Counted from the stretch's first letter, positions 15,991 to 25,875 are shown. The stretch is 64,000 bases of DNA from Candidatus Hadersleviella danica (GCA_016711405.1 JADJSZ010000032.1:16615-80614); one strand, 5' to 3'. The notes: generated from the sequence alone by a model not told the origin. Numbers and translations are program-made.

Positions 15991-17601
15991 GTGAGCAAAC
16001 TCTACTTTGGCGACAATCTAATTATCCTACGCCAGCACATCCCCGATGAGAGCGTGGATTTGGTTTACCTAGACCCGCCTTTCAACAGCAAACGGGGTTA
16101 TAACCTCTTCTTTAAAACCCCTACTGGGCAAGTTTCCGATGCCCAAATTACTGCCTTCGACGACACATGGCAGTGGGGCGAACAAGCCGAGCACGAATAC
16201 CACGAATTGCTCCGCCAGCCCAACACGGATGTGGCGGAGATGCTTGATTCCTTTCGCCGCTTTCTCAAAGAAAACGACATGATGGCTTATCTAACCATGA
16301 TGGCCAGCCGTCTGCTCGAGTTACACCGCGTTCTCAAACCAACAGGAAGCCTTTACCTCCATTGCGACCCAACCGCCAGCCATTACCTGAAAATTTTGTT
16401 GGATGCGGTCTTTGGGAAGACCAACTATCGCACCGAAATTAGCTGGAAACGCTCGGCCGCGCACAGTGATGCCAAACAAGGGCGCAAACAGTACGGCAAC
16501 ATCCGCGACATCCTTTTCTTTTATACCAAATCGGATGAGTGGCAGTGGAACCAGCAATACACGACTTATAACGAAGAGTATGTTCGCAAGATGTACCGCC
16601 ATGTCGAGCCTGAGACGGGGCGACTGTACCAGTTGGACAATTTGACAGGACCGGGGGGCGCATCTAAAGGCAATCCTTCATATGAAGTGATGGGTGTCAC
16701 TCGCCATTGGCGTTATTCCAAAGAAAACATGGCCAAACTTATTGAGGAAGGGCGGGTGGTACAACCTAGCCCCGGTGCAGTGCCTCGTTACAAGCGGTAT
16801 TTGGATGAAATGCCCGGCGTAGCTTTGCAGAATGATTGGGGTGACATTACCCCACCGAGTGGGAAGGAGTTTTTGGGCTATCCCACCCAAAAGCCATTGG
16901 CCTTGCTGGAGCGTATTATCCAGACAAGTAGCACCCCCGGAGATGTGGTACTAGACCCATTTTGTGGATGTGGCACGGCCGTTCATGCCGCCCAAAAGCT
17001 CGGCCGTGATTGGATTGGCATAGACATCACCCACCTTGCCATCCACCTCATCGAAAAACGCATGAAAAACGCCTTTCCCGCCTTGCCTTTTGAGGTATTG
17101 GGAACCCCCAAAGATTTTGCGGGGGCACAAGACCTCTTTAGCCGTGACGAATACGAATTCCAATGGTGGGCTTGTGCGCTGGTGGATGCTCAACCTTACA
17201 AGGGCAAAAAGAAAGGGTCCGATAAAGGAATTGATGGGCTTATTTATTTTCAAGACGACAAGGGTGGTGCTAAGAAGATTGTTGTTTCGGTTAAGGGTGG
17301 CAAAAATGTGGGACGGGCGATGGTAGCTGACTTGAAGAACACGGTAGAGCGAGAAAAGGCGCAAATTGGCCTGTTTGTAACCCTTACACCGCCGACAAAA
17401 CCTATGATGGCGGAGGCGGCCAGTGCAGGGTTCTATGAATCGCTCAAATACGGCGCATTCCCCAAAATACAAATTTTGACCATTGAAGGATTGCTGGCTG
17501 GTCAAGAAGCTCCCCGCTACCCCGATTTATCGCGGGGCGGGCTGACATTCCGCAAAGCGCAACGAGAAGAAGGTGGAGCGGAGCAAAGAGAATTATTTTA
17601 G
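15991..17601 (+). CDS. DNA N4/N6 methyltransferase fused to a restriction-nuclease-like domain
   Basis: 536 aa, GTG start with AGAGG upstream. Residues 1-380 form a beta-class amino-methyltransferase: catalytic motif IV DPPF at 28-31 comes before the SAM-binding motif I DPFCGCGTA at 322-330, followed by GRDWIGID. Residues ~385-500 are unlike MTases. They contain YEFQWWACALVDA, GIDG (Asp415) and VSVKGGK (Lys435), a D...SxK arrangement seen in Mrr/PD-(D/E)xK nuclease folds. One protein could therefore modify and cut DNA, but no specificity subunit or second R-M gene is adjacent. A maintenance methylase is an alternative. Recognition sequence unknown. Confidence 0.85.
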   Translation: MSKLYFGDNLIILRQHIPDESVDLVYLDPPFNSKRGYNLFFKTPTGQVSDAQITAFDDTWQWGEQAEHEYHELLRQPNTDVAEMLDSFRRFLKENDMMAYLTMMASRLLELHRVLKPTGSLYLHCDPTASHYLKILLDAVFGKTNYRTEISWKRSAAHSDAKQGRKQYGNIRDILFFYTKSDEWQWNQQYTTYNEEYVRKMYRHVEPETGRLYQLDNLTGPGGASKGNPSYEVMGVTRHWRYSKENMAKLIEEGRVVQPSPGAVPRYKRYLDEMPGVALQNDWGDITPPSGKEFLGYPTQKPLALLERIIQTSSTPGDVVLDPFCGCGTAVHAAQKLGRDWIGIDITHLAIHLIEKRMKNAFPALPFEVLGTPKDFAGAQDLFSRDEYEFQWWACALVDAQPYKGKKKGSDKGIDGLIYFQDDKGGAKKIVVSVKGGKNVGRAMVADLKNTVEREKAQIGLFVTLTPPTKPMMAEAASAGFYESLKYGAFPKIQILTIEGLLAGQEAPRYPDLSRGGLTFRKAQREEGGAEQRELF

Positions 17602-17762
17602 GATTGCACGAGCGGCAAATCTCCTCATTCCTTCTCATCTCAAAATAGGTATCTTCTCAATAATCGGGGCACTAACTGGTTTTTCACCTACCCCAGCTGA
17701 GGTGAAAGTAATGGAACAATATATTGCGCCACTACTTACTGGGAAGATACCAAAATAGGTAT

Positions 17763-17792
17763 AAAAAAAGCCCCCAGCGGATGGCTGGGGGC
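17763..17792 (-). terminator. Intrinsic terminator of the CpaB-like gene
   Basis: The stem GCCCCCAGC/GCTGGGGGC has a 5-base loop. On the minus strand it is followed by seven T, and it lies 33 bp past the stop at 17825. Confidence 0.85.
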
Positions 17793-17824
17793 TTGGCGTT
17801 TGTTTAAGCTAGAGCGAAGCGTTG

Positions 17825-19141
17825 CTACTGCCCTTCAGGGACGGGTGTAGGAACCGTATCTTCTGGGGAAAGTGGGGGCAAGCGGGGGATGCTCGACCCA
17901 TCAATGCGGGGTTGCAAATCAAATTGGGCTGGCTCGGGAATGCTCAGGCCCGCTTGTTCGACCAGTTGGGGCAAGCTGACACTGGTGGTGAAGTAGAGGG
18001 CGTTGTCACCTTGCGAGCGAAGCACGAGGTCTAATTTAGCGCCGGGTTCTTCCAAGGCCCATTTCAGCACCAACGCATCTTGCACCGATAAGCTGAGAAT
18101 GACCACATCTGGTTGCGATTCGCCCCGCTGTTTGGAAACAACACCTTGGGCTTGTTGTTCGGGGGTGAGCACGCTGAGGTCTGGGTTATCCCATGTACCC
18201 ACCCACAACACTTCTACTTGTTGGACGGTGAGCTGGGTGACGCGGCGCGGCCGTTGCAGAAGTTCTGTTCCGCCTGTGGTGGCGGCCGTGGGGGAAGCCC
18301 CGGCCGTGTCGCCTTGTTCGGCCGTTTCACTCTCGCCCACACCACCTTGTAACAGCCCTTTAGGCGTAATCGTGACAACTGCATTGCCCAATTCGGCAAT
18401 GACCTCTAAACGGCCGCTGGTCGTCGTGGGGAACAAAAAGGGTTGACCCTCTTCCAAGGCCGCCTCATCTACCCGTGCCAACAGATTGGGCAAAGCTGTT
18501 TGGAATTCCAAATCCAGCTCAATCATGTTAAAGCTCATCATCACGTCCACAAAGTCGCCGGGGCGCCTGGCATAGGACAAGCCCGAGTAACGACTAATGG
18601 GGAAGGCGAGGGCAACTTTGCCCCGGTCTACAAACAAGGATAAGTCGGAGCCAATGCTGGCCAAGTCGGTGGCCGAAAGGGCAACCATCGGCGACAAAAC
18701 AGCTTGCCCCTTTTCGATGCGTGTCTTGGTGATTTGCCCAACGAGCAAGGCGGGGTCGCTGACAGTGACCCCCACGCGCACGGCGATGTTATCCGACGGC
18801 CGTTGTACAACCGTTAGAATTTCCTCGCGCAACACTTCCCCTTGGGGAATGTCCACGGCCGCCACAACGACCTCGACCAAACCGACAATACGGTCTTCTG
18901 TTTGGCCTTCTGGGGTCTCTTCCGCTTGCTGTTCGCCTTCGGCGGCTTGCCCTTCTTCGCCATCTTCTTGCTGGGCTACACTGGCCAGCGGCTCCATTTG
19001 GGGCAAGCCGGGAGAAGTTGTCGAAAGACCACGGCCGGGCGACAAGGCCAATAAGGAGGCGAGGAAGATTCCACCAACCAGAGGAACCCAATTGCCGACA
19101 AGCATGTTTTTGCGCGAGAATCGCTTGGTGAATTCACTCAT
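17825..19141 (-). CDS. CpaB/RcpC-like protein (Flp-type pilus assembly), copy 1
   Basis: 438 aa. A short basic N-terminus and one TM helix (~15-35) are followed by a Gln/Glu-rich linker, then a SAF-like domain (~85-150: VVVAAVDIPQGEVLREEILT). An RcpC-type region with GKVALAFPISRYSG and GDFVDVMMSF comes next, and the C-terminus is Pro-rich. CpaB proteins help assemble the Flp/tad pilus in the envelope. No tad ATPase, prepilin or secretin gene is nearby. Lies directly downstream of a second CpaB-like gene in the same orientation. Confidence 0.75.
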   Translation of the reverse strand: MSEFTKRFSRKNMLVGNWVPLVGGIFLASLLALSPGRGLSTTSPGLPQMEPLASVAQQEDGEEGQAAEGEQQAEETPEGQTEDRIVGLVEVVVAAVDIPQGEVLREEILTVVQRPSDNIAVRVGVTVSDPALLVGQITKTRIEKGQAVLSPMVALSATDLASIGSDLSLFVDRGKVALAFPISRYSGLSYARRPGDFVDVMMSFNMIELDLEFQTALPNLLARVDEAALEEGQPFLFPTTTSGRLEVIAELGNAVVTITPKGLLQGGVGESETAEQGDTAGASPTAATTGGTELLQRPRRVTQLTVQQVEVLWVGTWDNPDLSVLTPEQQAQGVVSKQRGESQPDVVILSLSVQDALVLKWALEEPGAKLDLVLRSQGDNALYFTTSVSLPQLVEQAGLSIPEPAQFDLQPRIDGSSIPRLPPLSPEDTVPTPVPEGQ

Positions 19142-19211
19142 AGCAGAAACCTTATCAATCTTTCCAAGTTATAGGTGCTGGTTGATGATACCCACACCTC
19201 AATCATGCGTT

Positions 19212-20445
19212 CTATGGCGTTGTCTCCCCACCAATCGCTTCAGGCGTAGGGGTGATGGTGACAATCAATTCAGGATTACTGGCACTCGATTCCACCTTTT
19301 GGAACATGTTGTCGCCCGTGTTAATGATATAGGTGAAATTCGGGGAATTTCCACATTGAACCGTTGAATAATGTACTCAAAGGTCACATTATCCACAGGA
19401 TACAATTCGCCATCATTCACGCCGCGCAAGGCAAAATCAACCACCGAATTGGATTCCACAGCATATTTCAGGAAAAGCTGTTGTTGCGGCGGCAAGGCGA
19501 TGAGCACCACATCAGGTGGTGGGGTGGCGGTGGGGGAGCTTGCTGAACTTGCTGAGTTTCCCCATCTTGGTTCTCTGGGTCGGGGGTGGGGGTGGGCAAT
19601 TGCACAGGGATGGCCACATTGTATGGCCCAACCTGAATAACCCGTGCATTCTGAATGAGGAAGGAAACATGTACGCCCCGTTGTGTTGGCTCAGAGGGGC
19701 TGACATGGACAAGGTTGCCATCGGGCTGGATTTCAAAACGGCCGTAGGGGGACAATACGTAAATAAACGGCACCAACTCGGTGGGTGGGTCGCCCCCTTC
19801 GGTGGCAGGAGCCTCGCCTGTTTCAACTTCTTGTTCTAAGAAGAAGGTTGCATCATTGGGGAGGCGGCTTTGGAACTGCTCATCCACTTGGAAGAGGATA
19901 AACGTAATCAGCACATCCACGAAATCGCCCGAACGCATCCCATAAGCGACACTGCCCAACCGATCCATGGGCACAGACATAGCCACATAACCGGGCGGAA
20001 TGAGCGACGAGGGGCCAAATTCGTTTTGCCCAGCAACGGTCATCTCCCGTACCAAGGCGCTAAATGTCAACGTTTCCCCTTGGTAAATATCGGTACGAGC
20101 ATACAAACCCACGGCATCCTCTAGCCGGGTAATAACATCCGCCCCAACCTCTTCGGCTAAGCGGATTTCCGTCGTCAACTCCGCCTCGGTCATACGAAAA
20201 CCACGGGGAACTGTTTGCACGGAAACCACCACTTCCACAAAAGTTTGGTCAGGGATGGCTGTGGCGACGGGGGTAGGTTGACCCGCTTCAACGGTGATGG
20301 TTGGGGGAACTGGGCTGGGGGTGGGTGGGTCGGCAAATGGGTTGCTGAATTCGCCACCGCCAAGGAAAACAAAGGCGACTGCGGACAGAATCAGGATTAA
20401 ACCAAGTGCCAGAGCAACCAGAACTATCAGGCGACGCCTATCCAT
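19212..20445 (-). CDS. CpaB/RcpC-like protein, copy 2 (two frameshifts)
   Basis: About 410 residues when joined. The N-terminus reads MDRRRLIVLVALALGLILI (TM ~5-28) and a Thr/Pro linker. The SAF-like part is EVVVSVQTVPRGFRMTEAEL, and the RcpC part has GYVAMSVPMDRLGS and GDFVDVLITF. The frame changes near 19513-19535 (a C4 run on the coding strand), continuing as VVLIALPPQQQLFLKYAVE. It changes again at the G4 run 19342-19345, continuing as NFTYIINTGDNMFQKVE to TAG at 19212-19214. Both breaks are repaired by a one-base change. Probably functional and mis-sequenced rather than a pseudogene. Confidence 0.7.
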
Positions 20446-20939
20446 AATTACATTCCTTTACCTGCGTAGTTTGGGGGAAATTTATCATTGAGGAGGGTAA
20501 TAAAGATGACGAAGGGCAACTTTATCTCACCATTCTAAACAATATGTAAACTTAATCTGCCACATATTAACATATGTAAAGTTGACTGGCAACAGGTGGG
20601 GGCTAAAAGAGTGGCGTGGCAAGCTCGGCAGAAATGATTCCTTGCGCCGAGCCATCGTAGAGGTGGGGAGGGCGAAAGGGGGAATTTGCGCTAAACTGTA
20701 CAAAGAGGGTGGCTTTGCAAGGGGTGTGTTTTACAGGGGACTTATAGTTCAGTGCCAGAAAAAGGACACTATGAAATACTTGCTAATCAATATACCCTAA
20801 GGGTTTTGTACTTTTAGGGCGTTTCTGATTAGAGAATCTGCCCTGAGCAAATTTTGCGCTGGTCTTTAGATGTTCCCAAAGGCCTCGTTGATTTTCGACA
20901 AACTTGAGTAGGGAAATTTAGTTAGAGGATAACGAAACT
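20446..20939. other. Intergenic region between divergent cpaB-like and channel genes
   Basis: It must hold promoters for both directions. The first ~130 bp next to the cpaB-like gene are AT-rich. The middle (20590-20720) is G-rich and contains an imperfect GCTCGGC...GCCGAGC hairpin. I cannot assign an RNA family. A 72-codon open frame there has no support. Confidence 0.4.
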
Positions 20940-22823
20940 ATGAGACAAATAACTCGACGAGAGCGCCTACATTATCAATTTGATAACACCATGTCTAAAG
21001 GCAGTATCGCCTTGATAGCATGGTTGGTTATTATTTCGGCCGTTGTCATTTTTGCGGTTAGCATCGTCGTCTACCTAACCCAAATAGACGAGGCCAATCG
21101 CTCTTTTGGCGAACTGTTATGGGTTGGGCTGATGCGGACAATGGATGCGGGGGCAGTCGGTGGCGATACAGGGCCGTGGGAGTTTTTGCTGGCGATGCTC
21201 ATTACGACCATTGGGGGTATTCTCGTTTTTAGCATTTTGATTGGTATTTTTACCACTGGTCTAGAGAGCAAATTGGAGCAACTCCGCAAAGGGCGTTCTT
21301 TTGTGGCGGAAGAGGGGCATACTGTCATTTTGGGCTGGTCGCCCCAAATTTTTATGGTCATTTCGGAGCTGGTCATTGCCAACGCCAACCAGCGTTATAC
21401 CTGTATCACGATTTTAGGCGAACATGATAAGGTGGAGATGGAGGATGAAATTCGGGCACGGGTGGGGGACACTGGGCGCACTCGCATCGTTTGCCGAACG
21501 GGTAGCCCGATTGACATGACTGACCTTGAAATGGTGAATCCCCGCTCCGCGCGGGCTATCATCATCTTATCGCCTGAGGACGATGCGCCCGATATTCATG
21601 TGATTAAGACCATTTTGGCGCTGACGAGTGGCTCGCGCAAGGCGCAACCTTACCATATTGTGGCCGCTATTCGGGATGCCAAGAATATGGAAGTGGCGCG
21701 GTTGGCAGGGGGAAATGATGTGCAACTGGTGTTAGCAGGCGACTTGATTGCCCGAATTGCCGCCCAAACTTGTCGCCAATCGGGATTATCGGTTGTTTAT
21801 ACCGAGTTGTTAGATTTTGGTGGCGATGAAATTTATTTTCACAATGAGCCGCAATTGGTGGGCAAGACATTTGGGGAAGTGTTGCTGGCTTATGCGGATT
21901 CAACGGTGATTGGGATTGGCTATCAGGACGGCCGTATTCAGCTCAATCCCCCCATGCCAACCACCTTGGCGGCGGGCGACCAAGTTATTGTCATTGCCCA
22001 AGATGATGACACGATTAAATTAACGGCCGTGCCCCCATCGGCCGTTGCCGAGCAAGCCCTTCGCACAGCCAAACTATCCGAGCCAAAGCCAGTGCGCACC
22101 CTCATTTTGGGCTGGAACGAACGCGCTCCTACCATTATTAGAGAATTAGATAGTTATGTGGCACCCGGTTCCGTCGTCACCGTGATGGCCGAAATAGAGG
22201 GCTGGAATTCTGCCCCAGACCTGCCCACTTGCGAGAACCAAACAGTTCACTACGAATTGGGCGACACCAACGACCGAGAGACGCTGGATGCTTTGCAGGT
22301 GCAAACCTACAATTATGTCATTGTGCTGAGTTATTCGGACACGATGGAAGTGCAAAAGGCGGATGCTCTGACACTGGTGACGTTGCTCTATTTGCGAGCG
22401 ATTGGCGATGCTCATGGGAATCCTTTTTCCATTGTCAGTGAGATGTTGGACACCCGCAACAGACAATTGGCGGAAGCGACGCAAGCTGACGATTTTATCA
22501 TCAGCGACAGGCTGATTAGTTTGATGCTGGCACAGGTGGCGGAGAACAAGCAGTTAACGGCCGTCTTCCAAGACCTCTTCGACCCCGAAGGGGCTGAGAT
22601 TTACCTCAAGCCCGCCAGCGATTTTGTGCAACTGGGAACTCCCATTAATTTTTACACCGTCGTTGAAGCGGCGCGGCGGCAAGGAGGGGTGGCAATTGGT
22701 TACCGCCTCGATAGCGAAGCGCACAACGCGGCCGCTTCCTACGGGGTCAAAGTCAACCCCCAAAAAGCCCAAACCATTACCTTTTCGGCCGCCGACCGCA
22801 TTGTAATTTTGGCCGACAATTAA
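20940..22823 (+). CDS. CASTOR/POLLUX-like ion channel with RCK/TrkA-N domains
   Basis: 627 aa. TM helices at ~23-46 and ~82-106 flank a pore loop MRTMDAGAVGGD (~65-76), which resembles the DAG-type filter of plant CASTOR/POLLUX/SYM8 channels rather than TVGYG of K+ channels. Two cytoplasmic Rossmann-like halves follow: VILGWSPQIFMVISELV (~130) and TLILGWNERAPTIIRELD (~390), each followed by TrkA-C-like beta segments. Likely a gated cation channel with ligand-controlled RCK domains. A GAGG Shine-Dalgarno precedes the ATG. No accessory Trk subunit is adjacent. Confidence 0.8.
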   Translation: MRQITRRERLHYQFDNTMSKGSIALIAWLVIISAVVIFAVSIVVYLTQIDEANRSFGELLWVGLMRTMDAGAVGGDTGPWEFLLAMLITTIGGILVFSILIGIFTTGLESKLEQLRKGRSFVAEEGHTVILGWSPQIFMVISELVIANANQRYTCITILGEHDKVEMEDEIRARVGDTGRTRIVCRTGSPIDMTDLEMVNPRSARAIIILSPEDDAPDIHVIKTILALTSGSRKAQPYHIVAAIRDAKNMEVARLAGGNDVQLVLAGDLIARIAAQTCRQSGLSVVYTELLDFGGDEIYFHNEPQLVGKTFGEVLLAYADSTVIGIGYQDGRIQLNPPMPTTLAAGDQVIVIAQDDDTIKLTAVPPSAVAEQALRTAKLSEPKPVRTLILGWNERAPTIIRELDSYVAPGSVVTVMAEIEGWNSAPDLPTCENQTVHYELGDTNDRETLDALQVQTYNYVIVLSYSDTMEVQKADALTLVTLLYLRAIGDAHGNPFSIVSEMLDTRNRQLAEATQADDFIISDRLISLMLAQVAENKQLTAVFQDLFDPEGAEIYLKPASDFVQLGTPINFYTVVEAARRQGGVAIGYRLDSEAHNAAASYGVKVNPQKAQTITFSAADRIVILADN

Positions 22824-22828
22824 CAAGA

Positions 22829-22924
22829 CAGATAGAGATAGGAGATAGAGATAGAGGCTCTCTTAGTCGGCAAAACAACCATGTTCCCCTCTATCTCTAT
22901 CTCTACCCTCTATCTACCTCTCCT
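22829..22924. repeat. AGATAGAG / CTCTATCT dyad array
   Basis: AGATAGAG-type units, a loop with AAACAACCATGTTCCC, then CTCTATCT units. The loop is partly shared with the arrays at 44118 and 47319, which suggests a mobile or copied element family. Confidence 0.8.
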
Positions 22925-22992
22925 AAATAGTTCGCAATACTCCCTGAGCGTTGCCCTGTTCTTTTCTACCCCCTATTTCACAAGGAGTGCTT

Positions 22993-25002
22993 ATGTCTCT
23001 CGCAAAACGGCCGTGGTCGGCCGAAGACCTGTACGACCTGCAACAGATTACCAGTGCCCAGATTGCCCCCACGGGGAGCCACATCGCCTATGCGCTCCAG
23101 CGCGTAGACCGCCCCACCGAGAAGAAGTACAGTAACATTTGGCTGGTGGACACGGCCGAGGGCAAGCCCCGCCAGTTCACCTACGGCAACCAAAGCGAAG
23201 GCAACATCCACTGGTCGCCCGATGGCCAAATCATCGCCTTTGTCTCCAACCGGGGCGACGAAAAGCAAGCCCAAATCTACCTCATCCCCCTGCACGGGGG
23301 CGAGGCACGGCCGCTGACCCGCGACCTGAAAGGGCATTTCGGTGGCTTCGCATGGTCACCCGATGGCTCTAAATTGGCAATGATGTTCCGCAAGACCGAC
23401 GCGGCCGTGTTAGAGCGCGAAAAAGACGAGAACAAGAAAAAGCTCGGAGTCACCGCCCGCCACATCACCGACGTGTTTTATCGGTCGGATGGAGCCACCT
23501 ACAACCCCCAAGAAAATTGGCACATCTGGACAGTGGATGCGGCCACAGGCGAAGCCAAGCAACTGACCGACGGGGAGTTTGACGAAACGCAACCGACATG
23601 GTCGCCCGACGGCCGTTTTATCCTCTTCATCTCCAACCGCCACCCCAACCGCTATTTTGATGAACTCGATGCCGACGAGTTTTATCGCATCCCCGCCGAA
23701 GGAGGGGAGATAGAAAAGCTTGATGCCCATCAGGGGAGCAAATCCAACCCCGTTTACTCGCCCGATGGCCAATGGATTGCCTACCTCGGCTCCCATTTGC
23801 GCCCCGGCAAATGGTGGCAAAACACCTGCCTCTACATTGTGCCCGCCGACGGGGGCGAAGCGCAAAACCTCTCCGTTCAGCACGATATCGAATGTAGCAA
23901 CCATACCTCTGGCGATTTTGGAAGCCCGCCACCCCTCACATCCCCCATTTGGGCGGCCGATGGGCGAGCCATTTACGTGACCATTGCCCGCCACGGCGGC
24001 GACCACCTCGGCCGTCTCACGCTCGAGGGGGAACTGAGCTATGTCGTCAAGGATGGCTTTGTGAATGGCGCATTTAGCATGGATGAGGCGCAGAGCAAGT
24101 TGGCCTATATCCACCTCGAGCCAACCAGCACGGGGCAAGTGTGGTTGCGCGAGATGGGCAGTGGGCAAGGCACGGCCGCTCACGGCCGTCAACCGCGAAA
24201 TTCTCGAAGCACGAGAATTTGGGCAAATCGAAGAAGTGTGGTTCAAAGGGCAAGATGGCAACGATTTGCAGGGCTGGATTCACACCCCCTACAACTTCGA
24301 CCCCAGCCAAAAATACCCCTCCATTTTGGAAATCCACGGTGGCCCCAAACCCAATACGGCAACACCTTCATGCACGAATTCCACTACTTGGTGGCGCAAG
24401 GGTATGTCGTTTATTACTGCAACCCACGCGGCGGGCAAGGATATGGCGAGGCACATGGCAGTGCCATCTCTGGCCGATGGGGCACTGTGGATTACGACGA
24501 CTTGATGAGTTGGACCGACTTGGTGGCCAGCAAACCATACATTGACACCGAACGCATGGGTGTGACAGGCGGCAGTTACGGCGGCTACATGACCATGATG
24601 GTTGTCGGCAAGACGCATCGGTTTAAGGCGGCCGCTTCCCAACGCATGGTCAGCAATCTGATTAGCTTCCACGGCACCAGCGACTTCAACTGGGGGGTCA
24701 AGCACCTTGTCGGGTTGGAAGGGGAGCCGTGGAACAACCTCGAAGATTACTGGCGCATGTCGCCCATCAGCCTGATTGGCAACGTGCAAACCCCCACGCT
24801 GGTTATCCACTCCGAGAACGATTTGCGGTGCGACAAGGAGCAAGGGGAGCAGGTTTTCGTCGCCCTCAAATTGCGCGGCATCCCCACCGAACTCATCTTG
24901 TTCCCCGAGGAATCGCACGGCCTTTCCCGTGGCGGCCGTACCGACCGGCGCGTGGCGCGGCTGTCACACATTGCCCGCTGGATGAACCAATGGGTGGTTT
25001 AG
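22993..25002 (+). CDS. S9 family peptidase (acylaminoacyl-peptidase/prolyl oligopeptidase type), locally frameshifted
   Basis: About 670 aa, starting at an ATG behind CAAGGAG. The N-terminal half is a WD-like propeller with repeated SPDG elements (SPDGQIIAF, SPDGSKLAM, SPDGRFILF). The C-terminal alpha/beta-hydrolase domain has the nucleophile in TGGSYGGYM, Asp in HSENDLR and His in EESHGLS. The stretch ~24168-24345 is in another frame: REILEAREFGQIEEVW and YPSILEIHGGP appear only there, bounded by an extra base near 24168 and a missing C in the C4 run 24343-24346. The two shifts compensate, so the overall frame stays open but ~60 residues are wrong in a plain translation. No signal peptide, so cytosolic. 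Confidence 0.85.
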   Translation: MSLAKRPWSAEDLYDLQQITSAQIAPTGSHIAYALQRVDRPTEKKYSNIWLVDTAEGKPRQFTYGNQSEGNIHWSPDGQIIAFVSNRGDEKQAQIYLIPLHGGEARPLTRDLKGHFGGFAWSPDGSKLAMMFRKTDAAVLEREKDENKKKLGVTARHITDVFYRSDGATYNPQENWHIWTVDAATGEAKQLTDGEFDETQPTWSPDGRFILFISNRHPNRYFDELDADEFYRIPAEGGEIEKLDAHQGSKSNPVYSPDGQWIAYLGSHLRPGKWWQNTCLYIVPADGGEAQNLSVQHDIECSNHTSGDFGSPPPLTSPIWAADGRAIYVTIARHGGDHLGRLTLEGELSYVVKDGFVNGAFSMDEAQSKLAYIHLEPTSTGQVWLREMGSGQGTAAHGRQPRNSRSTRIWANRRSVVQRARWQRFAGLDSHPLQLRPQPKIPLHFGNPRWPQTQYGNTFMHEFHYLVAQGYVVYYCNPRGGQGYGEAHGSAISGRWGTVDYDDLMSWTDLVASKPYIDTERMGVTGGSYGGYMTMMVVGKTHRFKAAASQRMVSNLISFHGTSDFNWGVKHLVGLEGEPWNNLEDYWRMSPISLIGNVQTPTLVIHSENDLRCDKEQGEQVFVALKLRGIPTELILFPEESHGLSRGGRTDRRVARLSHIARWMNQWVV

Positions 25003-25005
25003 GAA

Positions 25006-25094
25006 GTTATTGGTTATTGGGTTATTCGTTATTGGGTACTGGGTTGGTGTGGCACAATAACCAATAACGAGGAACGAATAACGAGTAACCTAAT
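25006..25094. repeat. GTTATTG / CAATAAC dyad array
   Basis: Five left units (GTTATTG, GTTATTC) and five right units (CAATAAC, GAATAAC) sit around a ~7-bp loop, between the convergent S9 peptidase and tupC genes. Confidence 0.85.
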
Positions 25095-25803
25095 AGACAA
25101 GACGGCCGCTTACAAAAGCGGCCGTTTCGCTTTTCTGGGGGTTGGTGAAGAATTGCTCCGTGGCGGCCGTTTCCAACAGCTTGCCCCCCCACAACAAGCC
25201 ACAACGGTGCGCCAGCCGCCGCGCCTGAAACAAGTTGTGCGTCACCAATACCACCGTTAACCCTTGCTCCGCCTGTAGCTCTTGGATGAGTTGCTCGATA
25301 GCGGCCACGTTGGCGGGGTCCAAATTGGCCGTGGGTTCGTCCAGCAACAGCACATCGGGCTGGGCCAACAGGGCACGGCCGAGCGCCAACCGTTGCGCCT
25401 CCCCCGCCGAAAGCGTGGGCGCGGCGTGATTGGCTAATTCGGCCAAGCCGAGCCGCGCCAGCCATTGCTCGGCCGTGGCGGGGGGCAATTCTCGGCCGCG
25501 CAAAGCCAGCCCCAGCCCCAAATTGGCCACCACCGAGCGGTTGAACAGCACGGGGCGTTGAAATAGCATCGTCACCCGACGGCGTTGGGCAAGGGGGAGC
25601 GCGGCCGTTACAGGTTGGCCATCAAAGCGCAAGTGCCCCGTGGTGGGGTACTCCAAAAAGTTGAGCAAGCGCAACAAGGTGCTTTTGCCCGCCCCACTCG
25701 GCCCAATCACCCCCAAAATCTCCCCTCGGCCGATGGCCAACTCGGGCACAGATAGCACCTCACGGCCATTGTAGCTCTGGGTAACGTTTGTTAGTTGGTA
25801 CAT
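25090..25803 (-). CDS. tupC: Tungstate ABC transporter ATPase
   Basis: 237 aa. Walker A GPSGAGKST, Q-loop FQRPVLF, signature LSAGEAQRLALGRAL, Walker B VLLLDEPTANLD and switch His in VLVTHNL are all present. Ends just inside a heptamer dyad. Third gene of tupA-tupB-tupC on the minus strand; its role as tungstate transporter follows from TupA rather than from its own sequence. Molybdate import is the alternative. Confidence 0.85.
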   Translation of the reverse strand: MYQLTNVTQSYNGREVLSVPELAIGRGEILGVIGPSGAGKSTLLRLLNFLEYPTTGHLRFDGQPVTAALPLAQRRRVTMLFQRPVLFNRSVVANLGLGLALRGRELPPATAEQWLARLGLAELANHAAPTLSAGEAQRLALGRALLAQPDVLLLDEPTANLDPANVAAIEQLIQELQAEQGLTVVLVTHNLFQARRLAHRCGLLWGGKLLETAATEQFFTNPQKSETAAFVSGRLVY

Positions 25804-25875
25804 AGTGGTTAGTGGTTAGTGGCTAGTGGCTAGTGGTGGGTGAGCCTCTGCTCCTCTGCTCCTCTGCTCCTCTGC

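Noticed and set aside
17573..17758. Small ORF of 61 codons overlapping the methyltransferase stop
   Set aside because: No Shine-Dalgarno, starts within the end of the previous gene, and the product has no domain. It may be chance.
20590..20720. Known structured RNA (RNase P, tmRNA or riboswitch)
   Set aside because: A GC-rich hairpin is visible but no consensus of these RNAs could be matched by eye.
20582..20800. ORF of 72 codons in the cpaB-channel spacer
   Set aside because: Non-ATG start without ribosome site, G-rich composition unlike neighbours, no recognisable protein.
24168..24346. Programmed frameshift in the S9 peptidase
   Set aside because: Two compensating one-base shifts without slippery site or stem, in a window full of similar breaks at G/C runs; sequencing error is simpler.
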